A stretch of DNA of 64,000 nucleotides from Sipunculus nudus. Taxonomy: Eukaryota; Annelida; Sipuncula; Golfingiida; Sipunculidae. The stretch covers positions 55,001 to 119,000 of the forward strand of contig JAPPUL010000079.1 of assembly GCA_026874595.1 (NCBI GenBank). Reading direction: 5' to 3'. A program made the translations under genes and the position numbers. Positions 25,971 to 35,145 of the stretch are shown piece by piece. Under the pieces are notes generated by a model. The model ran no database searches, was not told where the DNA came from, and worked only from the letters and a program-made list of their open reading frames with translations. Position 1 is the stretch's first letter, and each line of letters starts with the position of its first letter.

Positions 25971-26608
25971 ATGACAAATTCGGCAAAGTAATAGAGAAGG
26001 GACACATAATATTTTGTGAGCATGAGCCTGGCGATGATTTTTATTTAATTCAATCAGGAGTAGTAAAGATAACGAAGGTGGTAAAGGGCAAAGAGAGGAT
26101 ATTGGACATATTAGGAGAGGGAGATATATTTGGAGAGATGGCGTTATTAGAGGACGTACCACGTAGTGCAACAGCAACCGCTGATACAGAAGTTAAGGTA
26201 TTAAATTTTAACAGACAAAACTTTGAAGGACTTTTAAAGGCCAATCCAGCAATAGCAGTAAAGCTGTTAAAGATATTTAGTAAGCGAATATATGAGGCAA
26301 AACGAAGGCTTGAGATATTGAGTCTAACAGATTCAGATGCAAAGATAGTAGATACCTTGTTGATGTTGGCAGAACAAAAAGGGATATCAGATTCAGAAGA
26401 TGTTAATATAGTGGAGATAGAAACAGATCAAGAGCAGGTGTCAAGATGGTGTGCAGTGAAGCTAGAAGAAGGCAGCAAGATATTAAAACATTATGCAGAC
26501 ATGGGAAAGATAGAGATAAGAGGGGGAAAAATATTGCTTAAGAGTGTAAATGAGCTTTCTCGCTTTGTATATAATAAACGTAAGCTCCAAAGTGAAGAAT
26601 TGCGTTGA
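25958..26608 (+). CDS. Crp/Fnr-family transcriptional regulator
   Basis: The 216-aa protein has a cNMP-binding domain (about 10-120) with GHIIFCEHEPGDDFYLIQSG and a good phosphate-binding cassette (GEMALLEDVPRSATATA) retaining the Glu and Arg of cAMP-binding Crp. A dimerisation helix (KIFSKRIYEAKRRLEILS) follows. The C-terminal winged helix (about 135-205) has EIETDQEQVSRWCAVKLEEG and IEIRGGKILL. It probably senses cAMP or a related nucleotide and binds DNA. Its start lies in a 13-bp tandem duplication that places an out-of-frame ATG next to the ribosome-binding site. tRNA-Arg lies downstream. Confidence 0.88.
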   Translation: MDILYDKFGKVIEKGHIIFCEHEPGDDFYLIQSGVVKITKVVKGKERILDILGEGDIFGEMALLEDVPRSATATADTEVKVLNFNRQNFEGLLKANPAIAVKLLKIFSKRIYEAKRRLEILSLTDSDAKIVDTLLMLAEQKGISDSEDVNIVEIETDQEQVSRWCAVKLEEGSKILKHYADMGKIEIRGGKILLKSVNELSRFVYNKRKLQSEELR

Positions 26609-26710
26609 AGAATTTGTATAGCATGTTTTTGATATAGAAAAAGCCTTTAAAAAAATCCCACAAAAAGTCTAAAAAATATTATATTAGGAAATTGTTAGAG
26701 AAGATAAAAA

Positions 26711-26783
26711 GGGCCTATAGCTCAGGTGGATAGAGCAGTGGTTTCCTAAACCATGTGCAGAGGTTCAAGTCCTCTTAGGCCTA
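26711..26783 (+). tRNA. tRNA-Arg (anticodon CCU)
   Basis: This 73-nt cloverleaf has acceptor GGGCCTA/TAGGCCT (one G-T pair), D arm GCTC/GAGC, anticodon stem GTGGT/ACCAT with loop TTCCTAA (anticodon CCT, reading AGG), T arm AGAGG/CCTCT with loop TTCAAGT, and discriminator A. The CCA end is not encoded. A TATTAT element upstream (about 26677-26685) may be its promoter. Confidence 0.93.
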
Positions 26784-26848
26784 AGATATTTATTATGGGA
26801 TAAAAAGTCAATTATAAAAGCAAGGCAGCGGGCAAGGGACAAGAGCCG

Positions 26849-26883
26849 GAGGGAAAGAGGTAATTCAGAGGGAAAGAGGTAAT
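26849..26883. repeat. 19-bp-period tandem duplication at the prfA ribosome-binding site
   Basis: GAGGGAAAGAGGTAAT occurs at 26849-26864 and 26868-26883, duplicating a Shine-Dalgarno-like GAGG in front of the TTG start of prfA. Confidence 0.75.
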
Positions 26884-26893
26884 AAAAAAACAT

Positions 26894-27964
26894 TTGTTAG
26901 AGAAGTTAGAAAGTCTTGAAAGAAAGTATAAGGCGTTGTCAGAGGAGTTAAGTATCGGGGTTCAAGACTACAGTTCAAATGTGTATTTATTAAAATTGAA
27001 GGAACATAAGGTACTTGAGGAGTTGATGGGCAGGTACGAAGAATATAAGGGAGTGTTATTAAAGATTAGCGAAACAGAGGAGTTATTAAGCGTAGAGGAG
27101 GATGAGGAATTAAAAGAACTTGTAAGAGAGGAGCTTAGTGCTTTATTTAGGCAACGAGATGTAGTTGAAAAGGGTTTAAAGCTTAGCTTGTTACCGAAGG
27201 ATGCAAATGAGGATAAAAATGTTATAATGGAGATTAGGGCAGGGACAGGAGGAGATGAAGCAGCATTATTCGCCTCAGATTTATATAGAATGTATGTAAA
27301 ATATGCAGATAGACATGTAATGAAAGTGGAGCAATTAAGCGCCTCTCCAACAGAAGGAGGAGGGTATAAAGAAGTAATATTTAGTGTATCCGGCGATGGA
27401 GTATATAATAAGTTAAAATTTGAGATGGGAGGACATAGGGTACAAAGGGTACCAGTAACGGAGTCAAGCGGGCGGATTCATACCTCAGCAGTTACAGTGG
27501 CAGTACTTGCGGAAGCAGAGGAGACAGAGATAGAAATAAATCCAAATGATTTACGAATAGATGTATACAGATCAAGTGGGCCTGGCGGACAAAGTGTTAA
27601 TACAACAGATTCAGCAGTTCGGATTACGCATATAAAGTACGGGATAACAGTCCAATGCCAAGACGAGAAGTCCCAACATAAAAATAAAGCTAAGGCAATG
27701 CGAGTTTTACGTGCCCGGATAAAAGATAAATTAGAAGAAGAGCGTGCAAAAGATTTGAAAGAAGAGCGTGCAAGACAAATAGGTTCAGGGGACAGATCAG
27801 AAAGGATACGGACATATAACTTTCAACAAAACCGTATGACCGACCATAGAATTAACTATTCAATATATAACAAACTCGAAAGTCTTCTAAACGGGGAGAT
27901 AGAAGAGTTCATAGAAAAGCTTCAAGAGAAAGAAAAAGAAGATAAACTAAAAAGCCTAACATAA
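26894..27964 (+). CDS. prfA: Peptide chain release factor 1
   Basis: The 356-aa RF1 terminates translation at UAA and UAG. It has the codon-reading PVT tripeptide (187-189) in [15 protein letters not shown] and the catalytic GGQ (231-233) in [17 protein letters not shown]1 rather than RF2 identity follows from PVT in place of SPF. The start is TTG (26894), consistent with the usual MLEKLE N-terminus, with a purine-rich site that is duplicated upstream. prmC, encoding the methyltransferase that modifies the GGQ glutamine, follows 53 nt downstream. Confidence 0.96.
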   Translation: MLEKLESLERKYKALSEELSIGVQDYSSNVYLLKLKEHKVLEELMGRYEEYKGVLLKISETEELLSVEEDEELKELVREELSALFRQRDVVEKGLKLSLLPKDANEDKNVIMEIRAGTGGDEAALFASDLYRMYVKYADRHVMKVEQLSASPTEGGGYKEVIFSVSGDGVYNKLKFEMGGHRVQRVPVTESSGRIHTSAVTVAVLAEAEETEIEINPNDLRIDVYRSSGPGGQSVNTTDSAVRITHIKYGITVQCQDEKSQHKNKAKAMRVLRARIKDKLEEERAKDLKEERARQIGSGDRSERIRTYNFQQNRMTDHRINYSIYNKLESLLNGEIEEFIEKLQEKEKEDKLKSLT

Positions 27965-28017
27965 GAAGTAACAAATAAAGAACATAAGTAGTTGCCTAAG
28001 CAATAAATGATTACAGA

Positions 28018-28872
28018 ATGAATAATTATAATTTGTTAGAACTAGGTAGAAAGATATTTAAAGGCTATAGTTATAAAGTATCACATCTTGAATCCGAGGT
28101 ACTATTATCATATGTACTTGAAGTCCAAAGAGATAAATTAATATTCTACTTAGATAAAAAAGCCAGTTATAAAACAATAAAAGAGTATCTAGCTATAGTA
28201 GAAAGGCGAGCCTTAGGTGGGGAGCCAATAGCATATATAGTTGAGCGACAAGAGTTTTATTCATTAAACTTTTATGTAAATGATAATGTGTTAATACCAA
28301 GGCCCGAGACAGAACATATGGTAGAGTATATACTTCAGAAGTATAAAGAGATATTTTCTGCTTTAAAGAGTATAAATTATCATGATATGTGTAGCGGCTC
28401 AGGATGTGTTATTACGAGTGTATTAAAGAATGGAAAAGCTGTTTTTCAAGGAGAGTGTTCAGACATATCAGAGGATGCATTAAAGATCGCAAGTAAAAAT
28501 ATGAAACTGCATGGACTAAGAGGAAAAATCTCTATTATAGATATAAAGAAGGGTATGGGAATGGAAAAGAAGTATGATCTTATAACAATAAACCCACCAT
28601 ATGTATCAGAAAAAGATTTATTGTATATAGATAAAAGTGTAAGTTATGAACCTAAACTGGCCTTAGATGGGGGAGATGGGGGTTATGAGTTTTATAAGTA
28701 TATATCTAAGAATGTTAAGAAGAGCTTAAGAAGAGGTGGTATATTGCTAGCCGAGATAGGGATGGAGCAAAAAAAAAGGGTTATAACATTATTTAAAGAT
28801 AATGACTATATTATATATGAGGAGCTAAAAGACTTATCAGGCAAAGATAGAGTATTAGTGATTAGATATTGA
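28018..28872 (+). CDS. prmC: Release factor glutamine methyltransferase
   Basis: This 284-aa HemK/PrmC enzyme N5-methylates the Gln of the GGQ motif in release factors, using SAM. The N-terminal helical domain (about 1-85) is followed by a Rossmann methyltransferase domain. That domain has a DMCSGSGCVI SAM-binding loop and the catalytic NPPY (192-195) that binds the target glutamine. GGEPIAYIVERQEFY and VNDNVLIPRPETEHM are typical of the family. It is paired with prfA, which encodes its substrate. The start ATG lacks a strong ribosome-binding site. Confidence 0.95.
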   Translation: MNNYNLLELGRKIFKGYSYKVSHLESEVLLSYVLEVQRDKLIFYLDKKASYKTIKEYLAIVERRALGGEPIAYIVERQEFYSLNFYVNDNVLIPRPETEHMVEYILQKYKEIFSALKSINYHDMCSGSGCVITSVLKNGKAVFQGECSDISEDALKIASKNMKLHGLRGKISIIDIKKGMGMEKKYDLITINPPYVSEKDLLYIDKSVSYEPKLALDGGDGGYEFYKYISKNVKKSLRRGGILLAEIGMEQKKRVITLFKDNDYIIYEELKDLSGKDRVLVIRY

Positions 28873-28920
28873 AGAGAGAGTAGAGCTTGGTAGAGCAAGA
28901 AATAGTATAAAAAAAATAAT

Positions 28921-30447
28921 ATGAATCGAAAATACGTTATGGAAAATATGAAAAGAAAGTTAAGGCTAATAATAGTTGTATTTGTTGTTGTATTTGTTAT
29001 GATACAGCTATTAGTTAATATGTACGGTAAGGAAGAGGGATATGGAGCGATTGTAGGAGGAGAAGGTAAAGTATATTATTTAACAATAATAGATGATTTT
29101 GGAGCGGTATCGCCATCATACAGTAATTACGTAAAGAAGAATCTAGAACTTGCAAGTAAAGATAAGAATGCCAAGGCGTTTATAATAGAGATAGATACAC
29201 CGGGAGGGACATTAAGTGATGCGCAAAAGATAGCAACATATATAAAAGGGATGAGAATACCAACGATAGCCTATGTCAATGACTCAGCCTACTCAGCAGG
29301 AGCAATAATATCGCTTGCAAGCGACTATGTAATAATATCGGAGGGGGGTAAGCTAGGGGATGCCTATCCTATAGTGATGGATCAAAGTACAGGGCAAGCA
29401 AGTTCGATAAAAGATAAACGAGTGTATGCAAAGCTGATGTCAGGACTTAGAGCCCTCATGAAAGCATCAGCCAATAAACGAATAAATAGGATAATAAAAG
29501 ATATAAGCGAAGGCAGCACAAAATACCATCATATAAGGCAAAAGAACGTACTTAGGAACTTACCTCGAATATTCACATCGATGGTAGATCCTGATGTAGA
29601 ACTAACGCTTGAAAACGATGGATATAGCTTAAAGAAAGGAGAGATATTGACTTTAACGAGTAAAGAGGCATACGAGATAGGGGTCTCAGACGGGATATAT
29701 AATAGTTTAGAAGAGATATTGAAAGAGTTTGAACTTGATAAATATAAGCTTGAGGTACTCGAAGCGACAACAGAGGATAGGCTATTAAGCATCTTAACGC
29801 ATCCGGTATTAACGTCATTACTACTTAGTGTAGGGATGCTTGGGCTAATAATGGAGTTATGGACAGCGGGATTTGGGATACCTGGGACAATAGGGTTACT
29901 TGCACTGTCGCTATTCTTTTATGGTAATTTAGTAGTAGGAAATGCTTCCTATCAGAGTTTGATATTATTTTTGATAGCACTTGTATTGCTATCGGTAGAA
30001 ATATTTGTAACACCTGGGTTTGGAATACTTGGGTTTGCGGGAGTAATAGCCCTTATATCGAGTTTTGTAACGGCGCTTGGCGTGGACTTATTTGACATAA
30101 GTTCAAGTATGACAAAGTTATCTGAGGCTTCTATGGTACTAATAATATCGTTTGTGGTGGTGGTTATTGGGATAATAATATTATATAAATACATACCGAG
30201 GGCGGTACGTTTTTCACGTATCACGTTAAAAGAGGCGAAGATAGAAGGACAGTCGCATGGAGATAATAAGGAGCTGCTAGGAAAGCGAGGGGTTACGTTA
30301 ACGAAGTTGCGGCCATCTGGGATAATAATGGTGGATAAAAAGCGCTATGATGCAGTAGCAGAAGGTAATTACATAGAGCAGGGTGTTAGCGTTAAGGTGA
30401 TAGAGACGACTTTGGGAGCAATAGTAGTTAATCCTTATAAAGGATAG
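28921..30447 (+). CDS. NfeD-family membrane-bound ClpP-class serine protease
   Basis: At 508 aa this is a long-form NfeD (NfeD1b type). An N-terminal transmembrane segment (about 12-34) leads into a ClpP-like domain with EIDTPGGTLSDAQKIA and the nucleophile Ser125 in NDSAYSAGAIISLAS. Four or more membrane spans follow (about 290-430). A C-terminal soluble OB-fold (about 450-508) has LLGKRGVTLTKLRPSG and YIEQGVSVKVIE. Such proteases usually pair with a SPFH/stomatin protein to control membrane proteins, but none is adjacent here. ATGs at 28939 and 28948 are possible alternative starts. Confidence 0.9.
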   Translation: MNRKYVMENMKRKLRLIIVVFVVVFVMIQLLVNMYGKEEGYGAIVGGEGKVYYLTIIDDFGAVSPSYSNYVKKNLELASKDKNAKAFIIEIDTPGGTLSDAQKIATYIKGMRIPTIAYVNDSAYSAGAIISLASDYVIISEGGKLGDAYPIVMDQSTGQASSIKDKRVYAKLMSGLRALMKASANKRINRIIKDISEGSTKYHHIRQKNVLRNLPRIFTSMVDPDVELTLENDGYSLKKGEILTLTSKEAYEIGVSDGIYNSLEEILKEFELDKYKLEVLEATTEDRLLSILTHPVLTSLLLSVGMLGLIMELWTAGFGIPGTIGLLALSLFFYGNLVVGNASYQSLILFLIALVLLSVEIFVTPGFGILGFAGVIALISSFVTALGVDLFDISSSMTKLSEASMVLIISFVVVVIGIIILYKYIPRAVRFSRITLKEAKIEGQSHGDNKELLGKRGVTLTKLRPSGIIMVDKKRYDAVAEGNYIEQGVSVKVIETTLGAIVVNPYKG

Positions 30448-30530
30448 AGAAAGGGCCTTTAGCTTAAGCTTAAAAATAAGAAATCTTATAATAAGAGGGC
30501 TTATACTAAGCAAAGAAAAGATAGACAAAG

Positions 30531-31604
30531 ATGTTAAACCGAATAAAGTTGGAAAGGAAAGTTTTCAAATATCTTGAAGAAGGTCGTTATGATCAAGCAT
30601 TAACGCTTATAGAGCTTGAGCGACTTCACGCAAAGAAAGAATCTATATATTATGGTCTTTATGGGATAGTGCATATATATATGCAACGTTACGAAGATGC
30701 AAAAATGTATATAAGTAAAGCCTTAAGTTTAAATTCCTACGATGAACTGAGTCTTAACGGCCAAGCCTATATATATCTATTAGAAGGTGGAGTAAGCGAA
30801 GCGATTGAGCTCTATATAAGGATATTAGATATAAATAGTAGTAATAAGCTTGTAAAGAGGAATTTGAATCGGTTTAAAAACAATAAAGAAGTGTCCCTAA
30901 TACTCTCTAATCTGGAACCAAATAAATACCTACGGGAAGTGAACTGGCAATTATATAAGTACCAAAAGAGCCTAGCAACAATATTTGTGATAGTGCTAGT
31001 ATTATCATTTGGCTGGGGTATATACAATAGTTTAGATAAGGGACAAACGAAGGTTATGGGGGTAGATGAAGAATCTGGGTCAGAAGAATCTGAGTTAGAA
31101 GCTTCATATGCTTTAGGGTCTGCCTATATAAAGGAACGGCTTAAGTATAATAAAATAAACTATCTAAGTAGAGAGCAAAGAGACACAAAGTTAGAGGAAC
31201 TATCTAAAGAGGGAGATATACGAAGCAGGAGAATAATATTAAACAGTCTATTGTCATCAAATATGAGTATAGAAGAGAAGATAGAGCTTGAACATGGTAT
31301 GAGGGAATTAATATACGGGTACGGGAAAGGAGAGGAGGATGCTATAGAGTATGAAAGAGTAAAAGATCTGTTTACGCAATCATATAAATATGATGATATG
31401 AAGGTAGTACTTTATGGGAATGTAGTTAGCGTGGGTGATAAGGAATATATAATAGAGGGAGAAGGGGATAGGAGGTTTCGGTTGGTAGATGAGGAACGGA
31501 TATTGTCAAAGGGAATACTTTCAAAACCAGTTAAACTGCTTTTGCGTATAAATTATTCAAAACAGCCAAAGCCGTATGCAGAAGTCCTGTCAGTGTTAGA
31601 TTAA
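30531..31604 (+). CDS. TPR membrane protein
   Basis: The 357-aa protein has two or three TPR units at the N-terminus (about 10-110: LEEGRYDQALTLIELE, YMQRYEDAKMYISKALSLN, YLLEGGVSEAIELYIRIL). One transmembrane helix follows (about 146-167, SLATIFVIVLVLSFGWGIYN), then an acidic extracytoplasmic region. The topology suggests cytoplasmic TPRs tethered to the inner membrane next to murC. No enzyme motif is seen and the function is unknown. An imperfect repeat encodes the EESGSEESELEA linker. Confidence 0.75.
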   Translation: MLNRIKLERKVFKYLEEGRYDQALTLIELERLHAKKESIYYGLYGIVHIYMQRYEDAKMYISKALSLNSYDELSLNGQAYIYLLEGGVSEAIELYIRILDINSSNKLVKRNLNRFKNNKEVSLILSNLEPNKYLREVNWQLYKYQKSLATIFVIVLVLSFGWGIYNSLDKGQTKVMGVDEESGSEESELEASYALGSAYIKERLKYNKINYLSREQRDTKLEELSKEGDIRSRRIILNSLLSSNMSIEEKIELEHGMRELIYGYGKGEEDAIEYERVKDLFTQSYKYDDMKVVLYGNVVSVGDKEYIIEGEGDRRFRLVDEERILSKGILSKPVKLLLRINYSKQPKPYAEVLSVLD

Positions 31605-31628
31605 GCTATCAGTAAAAGGGATAAGAGG

Positions 31629-33074
31629 TTGTTAAAATACTTAAAAAGGTATCATAAGGGAGCGCATTTTCATTTTATAGGTATAGGGGGAGTAGGGATG
31701 TCAGGGCTTGCGGAGATCTTATTAAGAGAAGGTTTCGTGGTAAGCGGCTCAGACCTAAAAGAGAGTGAATATACAAAACGGCTTATAAAGCTTGGAGCAA
31801 AGATAAGTTATGAGCATAGAAAGGATTTAGTATTAGAAGGGTTGTATGCGGTTGTATACAGCGCCTCAATAAGCGAGGATAACGTAGAATATAAAGAGAG
31901 CAAGAGGCGGGGGCTAAAGTTAATAAGCCGGGCAACGTTACTAGGAGAGATAACAAGTGGTTACAATTCGCTTGCAGTAACAGGAACGCATGGAAAGACG
32001 ACAACGAGCGCCTTATTGGGGAAGGTATTGTATGACGTAGGTTTTGATCCTTTGATAATACTTGGCGGAACTCTTTCATATATAGGAAGTAATGTATATT
32101 GCGGGAAAGGAGACTGGTCAATATATGAAGGATGCGAGGCGTATAAATCTTTATATTCCTATAAGCCACAAAGCGCAATAATAACGAATATAGATTTAGA
32201 TCACCTAGATTGCTTCAAATCGCTTAAAGGGATAGAGGATGAATTCAAAGACTTTGTAGAGCGTATACCCTTTTACGGCAGTATAATAGTAAATGGAGAT
32301 GATAAAAGCGTAATAAAAGTAGTAGAAAAGGTTTTAGAATATAAAAGATTAAGAGTGCTTTGTTTTGGGCTAGGGGAGGGAAATGATATTGTAGGGTACG
32401 ATATAAAGAAGGGAGTAGAAGGCACAAGCTTTAAGATAAAGGATAGAAGGGCTAAAAGGGATAGAATATACAGTTTCACAAGTTCTTTATACGGGACACA
32501 TAATGTATATAATGTCCTTGGGGTGGTATCGGCTTGTAATTTATTAGGGATAGGGCTTGAGGAAGTACAAAAGAGCGTAAAAAGCTTTGAGAATGCAGGC
32601 AGACGTCTTGAACTATTAGGAAAGCTTAAAGGCGGGCAGATAATATATAGTGATTATGCGCATCATCCGAAAGAGATAGAGTCAGTCCTAGATGCTGTAA
32701 AGCAAAAGCACAATGGTAGTCGAATAATAACGATATTCCAACCTCACCTATATAGCAGGACAAAACAATTTTATAAAGAGTTTGCAAAGGCGTTATCACC
32801 AAGCGACTCCATATATTTGCTTTCAATATACGCAGCCCGGGAGAGAGAGGATAAAAGTATAAGCCACAAAGCAATAGCAGAGGTTCTGTTAAAGGATTAC
32901 AGACATAAGCATGTAGTAGATAAAGTAGAGCTTGACATAGAGTTATTCAAACAGTTTGCAGATGGTTTTGCGGATTTAGCTGTAAGTTTTAATAAAGATA
33001 AAGAGATATTATTACTTCTTGGAGCCGGAGATATACATGAGAAAGCAGTAGAATTGCTTAAAGATATGCTTTAG
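31629..33074 (+). CDS. murC: UDP-N-acetylmuramate--L-alanine ligase
   Basis: The 481-aa Mur ligase adds L-Ala to UDP-MurNAc in peptidoglycan precursor synthesis. The N-terminal Rossmann domain has HFIGIGGVGMSGLAEILL, the ATP-binding P-loop is TGTHGKTTTSALL (118-130), then TNIDLDHLDCF and SDYAHHPKEI with FQPHLYSRT near the C-terminus. The start is TTG directly behind AAGAGG, with no better in-frame start before an upstream stop. It is followed by a LysM-domain gene, consistent with a cell-wall cluster. Confidence 0.95.
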   Translation: MLKYLKRYHKGAHFHFIGIGGVGMSGLAEILLREGFVVSGSDLKESEYTKRLIKLGAKISYEHRKDLVLEGLYAVVYSASISEDNVEYKESKRRGLKLISRATLLGEITSGYNSLAVTGTHGKTTTSALLGKVLYDVGFDPLIILGGTLSYIGSNVYCGKGDWSIYEGCEAYKSLYSYKPQSAIITNIDLDHLDCFKSLKGIEDEFKDFVERIPFYGSIIVNGDDKSVIKVVEKVLEYKRLRVLCFGLGEGNDIVGYDIKKGVEGTSFKIKDRRAKRDRIYSFTSSLYGTHNVYNVLGVVSACNLLGIGLEEVQKSVKSFENAGRRLELLGKLKGGQIIYSDYAHHPKEIESVLDAVKQKHNGSRIITIFQPHLYSRTKQFYKEFAKALSPSDSIYLLSIYAAREREDKSISHKAIAEVLLKDYRHKHVVDKVELDIELFKQFADGFADLAVSFNKDKEILLLLGAGDIHEKAVELLKDML

Positions 33075-33191
33075 AAGCCAGATAATCTTTATTTGTATAA
33101 TGTAGTGTAGAGAACAAAATATCTTAAGTAATATAATATAAAAACGATACTAATAATCTAGAATACTATAAACAGGCTGAGGGATATAAAG

Positions 33192-33872
33192 ATGGTAATT
33201 AATGACACTAGAAAATTATGTGGGATTAGATATAAGGATGTTAAGGCAGTGGAGGGAGGTAAAGGTCAAAAAAAAGTGGGCTTAATGAAGTTAGAAAGAG
33301 TGGTATACTTAACGATAATAACAATACTCGTGGGTATGTTATTAAGCCCGAGTATAGAAGGGAGTGCCTTTGAAGGTGGTGGCTGGGGAGTTATGGAAGC
33401 AGGAGTTGTTATGTCTTATGGTGTTGATGATGCTCTTAGAGCGTGGAAAGAAGTAAAGGATAAGGTTAAGTTTTATATAGATGAGAAGTTTAGAAGCTTT
33501 GTTTCTATATTAGACTTTAAGGGGCTAAAGAATATTTTATTAACAGATGGTATGGATGGAGCAAAAGCAGGAACAAAAGCAGGCAATAGAATATATAGTA
33601 AAGAATATATAAAAGCTGTAAAAGATGTAGGAGCAGATTTTAAATTAGTATTAGATGTAGGCAAAAGTAATATAAAAGCTTCTGTACGAAAGGGGAAGAA
33701 GGTCCAAAATAAAAGTAATTATTATAATGTGCAAGCAGGTGATAGTCTAAGTAAGATAGCAAAAAAGCTTAAGGTATCGCTTATAGATCTTGCGTTATTA
33801 AACAATCTGGGAAATAATAAAAAGCTAAAGAAGGGGCTAGTATTGAAGATACCGGGTTATTTATATTTATGA
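33192..33872 (+). CDS. LysM-domain membrane-anchored protein
   Basis: The 226-aa protein has one hydrophobic segment (about 35-53, VVYLTIITILVGMLLSP) after a short basic N-terminus. A middle region without known motifs is followed by a C-terminal LysM domain (about 176-223: YYNVQAGDSLSKIAKKLKVSLIDLALLNNLGNNKKLKKGLVLKIP region), which binds peptidoglycan GlcNAc. It is likely an inner-membrane-anchored wall-binding protein. ATG at 33285 would remove the N-terminal extension and give a more usual signal anchor. The middle has a 12-bp repeat encoding GAKAGTKAG. Confidence 0.82.
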   Translation: MVINDTRKLCGIRYKDVKAVEGGKGQKKVGLMKLERVVYLTIITILVGMLLSPSIEGSAFEGGGWGVMEAGVVMSYGVDDALRAWKEVKDKVKFYIDEKFRSFVSILDFKGLKNILLTDGMDGAKAGTKAGNRIYSKEYIKAVKDVGADFKLVLDVGKSNIKASVRKGKKVQNKSNYYNVQAGDSLSKIAKKLKVSLIDLALLNNLGNNKKLKKGLVLKIPGYLYL

Positions 33873-33916
33873 ATTGGTTTTTTGTTATAAAATAAAAGAA
33901 TAAGGATGCTGTTTTT

Positions 33917-34678
33917 ATGAAGCTAAGTAGTATAAATATCTTAATACTTATATTATTCCTGCAAACGTTTTCGAATGTATTGTATGGAGAGTTGAGAGAA
34001 CAAGATATGAAACGGGGTTTGGGTGCTGACATAAGAAATAAAAATGTTTTAGATGAGAGTCCGATATACTACAAAGCAAGAGGCGATCATTATAGGCGAC
34101 TTGGCTTATTGGGCAAGGCGTTAAATGAGTATGAGAAGGCGTTAATGCTTAAGGTGGATTATGCGGATGTATATTACTTAAGCGCTTGGATATACAAAAC
34201 TAAGGCTTTATATGTGCAAGCTTTATATGATATAGAAGAAGGATTAAAGTATAAGGACAAATTTAGTAACAAATCAATGTACTACGACATACTATTTTTG
34301 CAGATAGAACTATATTTAAAGCTTGAGGAGATTGGGCAAGTAAAGTATTTGTTAGACGAATTGATATTGCAGATAAAGGATGAGATAAAACGAGAGAGGG
34401 GGGGAGCTGGTAACATAGAGAAATATTTGAAATATATATTAGGGAAGGCTTACTTTTATAAGGGCAAATATTTACTTGAGGAGAAGGAGGATCATAGGAT
34501 AAATTATTATGATAAAGCTCTTGTATATAAATATAAGGCAGATATAGTCCAATATAGTAAATATAAATTATATATGAGCATGTCAGATATGAAGCGGGCT
34601 AGGCTGGCGTTAACGGAAGCAATAAGGTTAAATCCTAACATAATTCTGGATGTACGGAGGGAATTTGGTGGAGAATGA
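33917..34678 (+). CDS. Exported TPR protein
   Basis: The 253-aa protein has a signal peptide (INILILILFLQTFSNVLYG) and TPR-like helices (YYKARGDHYRRLGLLGKALNEYEKALML, YYLSAWIYKTKALYVQALYDIEEGLKY). It ends with a further TPR-like segment (ARLALTEAIRLNPN). It would be periplasmic and lies between a LysM protein and a PpiC foldase gene. No enzyme motif is seen; an adaptor role in envelope assembly is an inference. Confidence 0.75.
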   Translation: MKLSSINILILILFLQTFSNVLYGELREQDMKRGLGADIRNKNVLDESPIYYKARGDHYRRLGLLGKALNEYEKALMLKVDYADVYYLSAWIYKTKALYVQALYDIEEGLKYKDKFSNKSMYYDILFLQIELYLKLEEIGQVKYLLDELILQIKDEIKRERGGAGNIEKYLKYILGKAYFYKGKYLLEEKEDHRINYYDKALVYKYKADIVQYSKYKLYMSMSDMKRARLALTEAIRLNPNIILDVRREFGGE

Positions 34679-34707
34679 TTTAGTTATTAGTAGAGGAGAG
34701 GATATAT

Positions 34708-34998
34708 ATGTCTAATTTGAGTGGAATAAATTTTCTGGTTTATGTATTGCTTGGAGGTATTCTTGGTATATTTTTTTATTATATAATGGGACGTAATTTT
34801 TTTGGGAGAATATACGGAGCTATGATAGTAGGTATATTGGGAAGTATACTAGGTGGAAATTTTTTACAAACAATCTTTATAATAGCCACGGATTATTTTT
34901 ATAAAGTATTTAAAATAAATTTATTCTCAACTTTCATTGGAGTACTCACCCTTCTTTGGATATACAAAGTACTTAGTCAAGAAATCAAAAAACATTAG
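34708..34998 (+). CDS. Small multi-spanning membrane protein
   Basis: The 96-aa protein has three hydrophobic stretches (about 8-26, 34-58, 70-88) with glycine-rich turns (LGGILGIFFYYIMG, GAMIVGILGSILGG). The glycine pattern resembles GlsB/YeaQ-type small membrane proteins, but the match is not firm. It starts at ATG after AGAGGAGAGG. Confidence 0.65.
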   Translation: MSNLSGINFLVYVLLGGILGIFFYYIMGRNFFGRIYGAMIVGILGSILGGNFLQTIFIIATDYFYKVFKINLFSTFIGVLTLLWIYKVLSQEIKKH

Positions 34999-35145
34999 AG
35001 TAAAAATAGATTTATTATCTTTAAGCACAAGGATATTGAGTAAGGATTAAAAGTGGTCGTGAGTTTTTAAATTAGGTACTTGTGTTAGGTATTTTAATTA
35101 TCCCGAAATATAATTAATCGAGATGCTTATGACGGAGTATATTTT

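Noticed and set aside
33781-34032. 83-codon minus-strand frame between the LysM and TPR genes
   Set aside because: It overlaps both neighbouring genes in antisense and is low-complexity.
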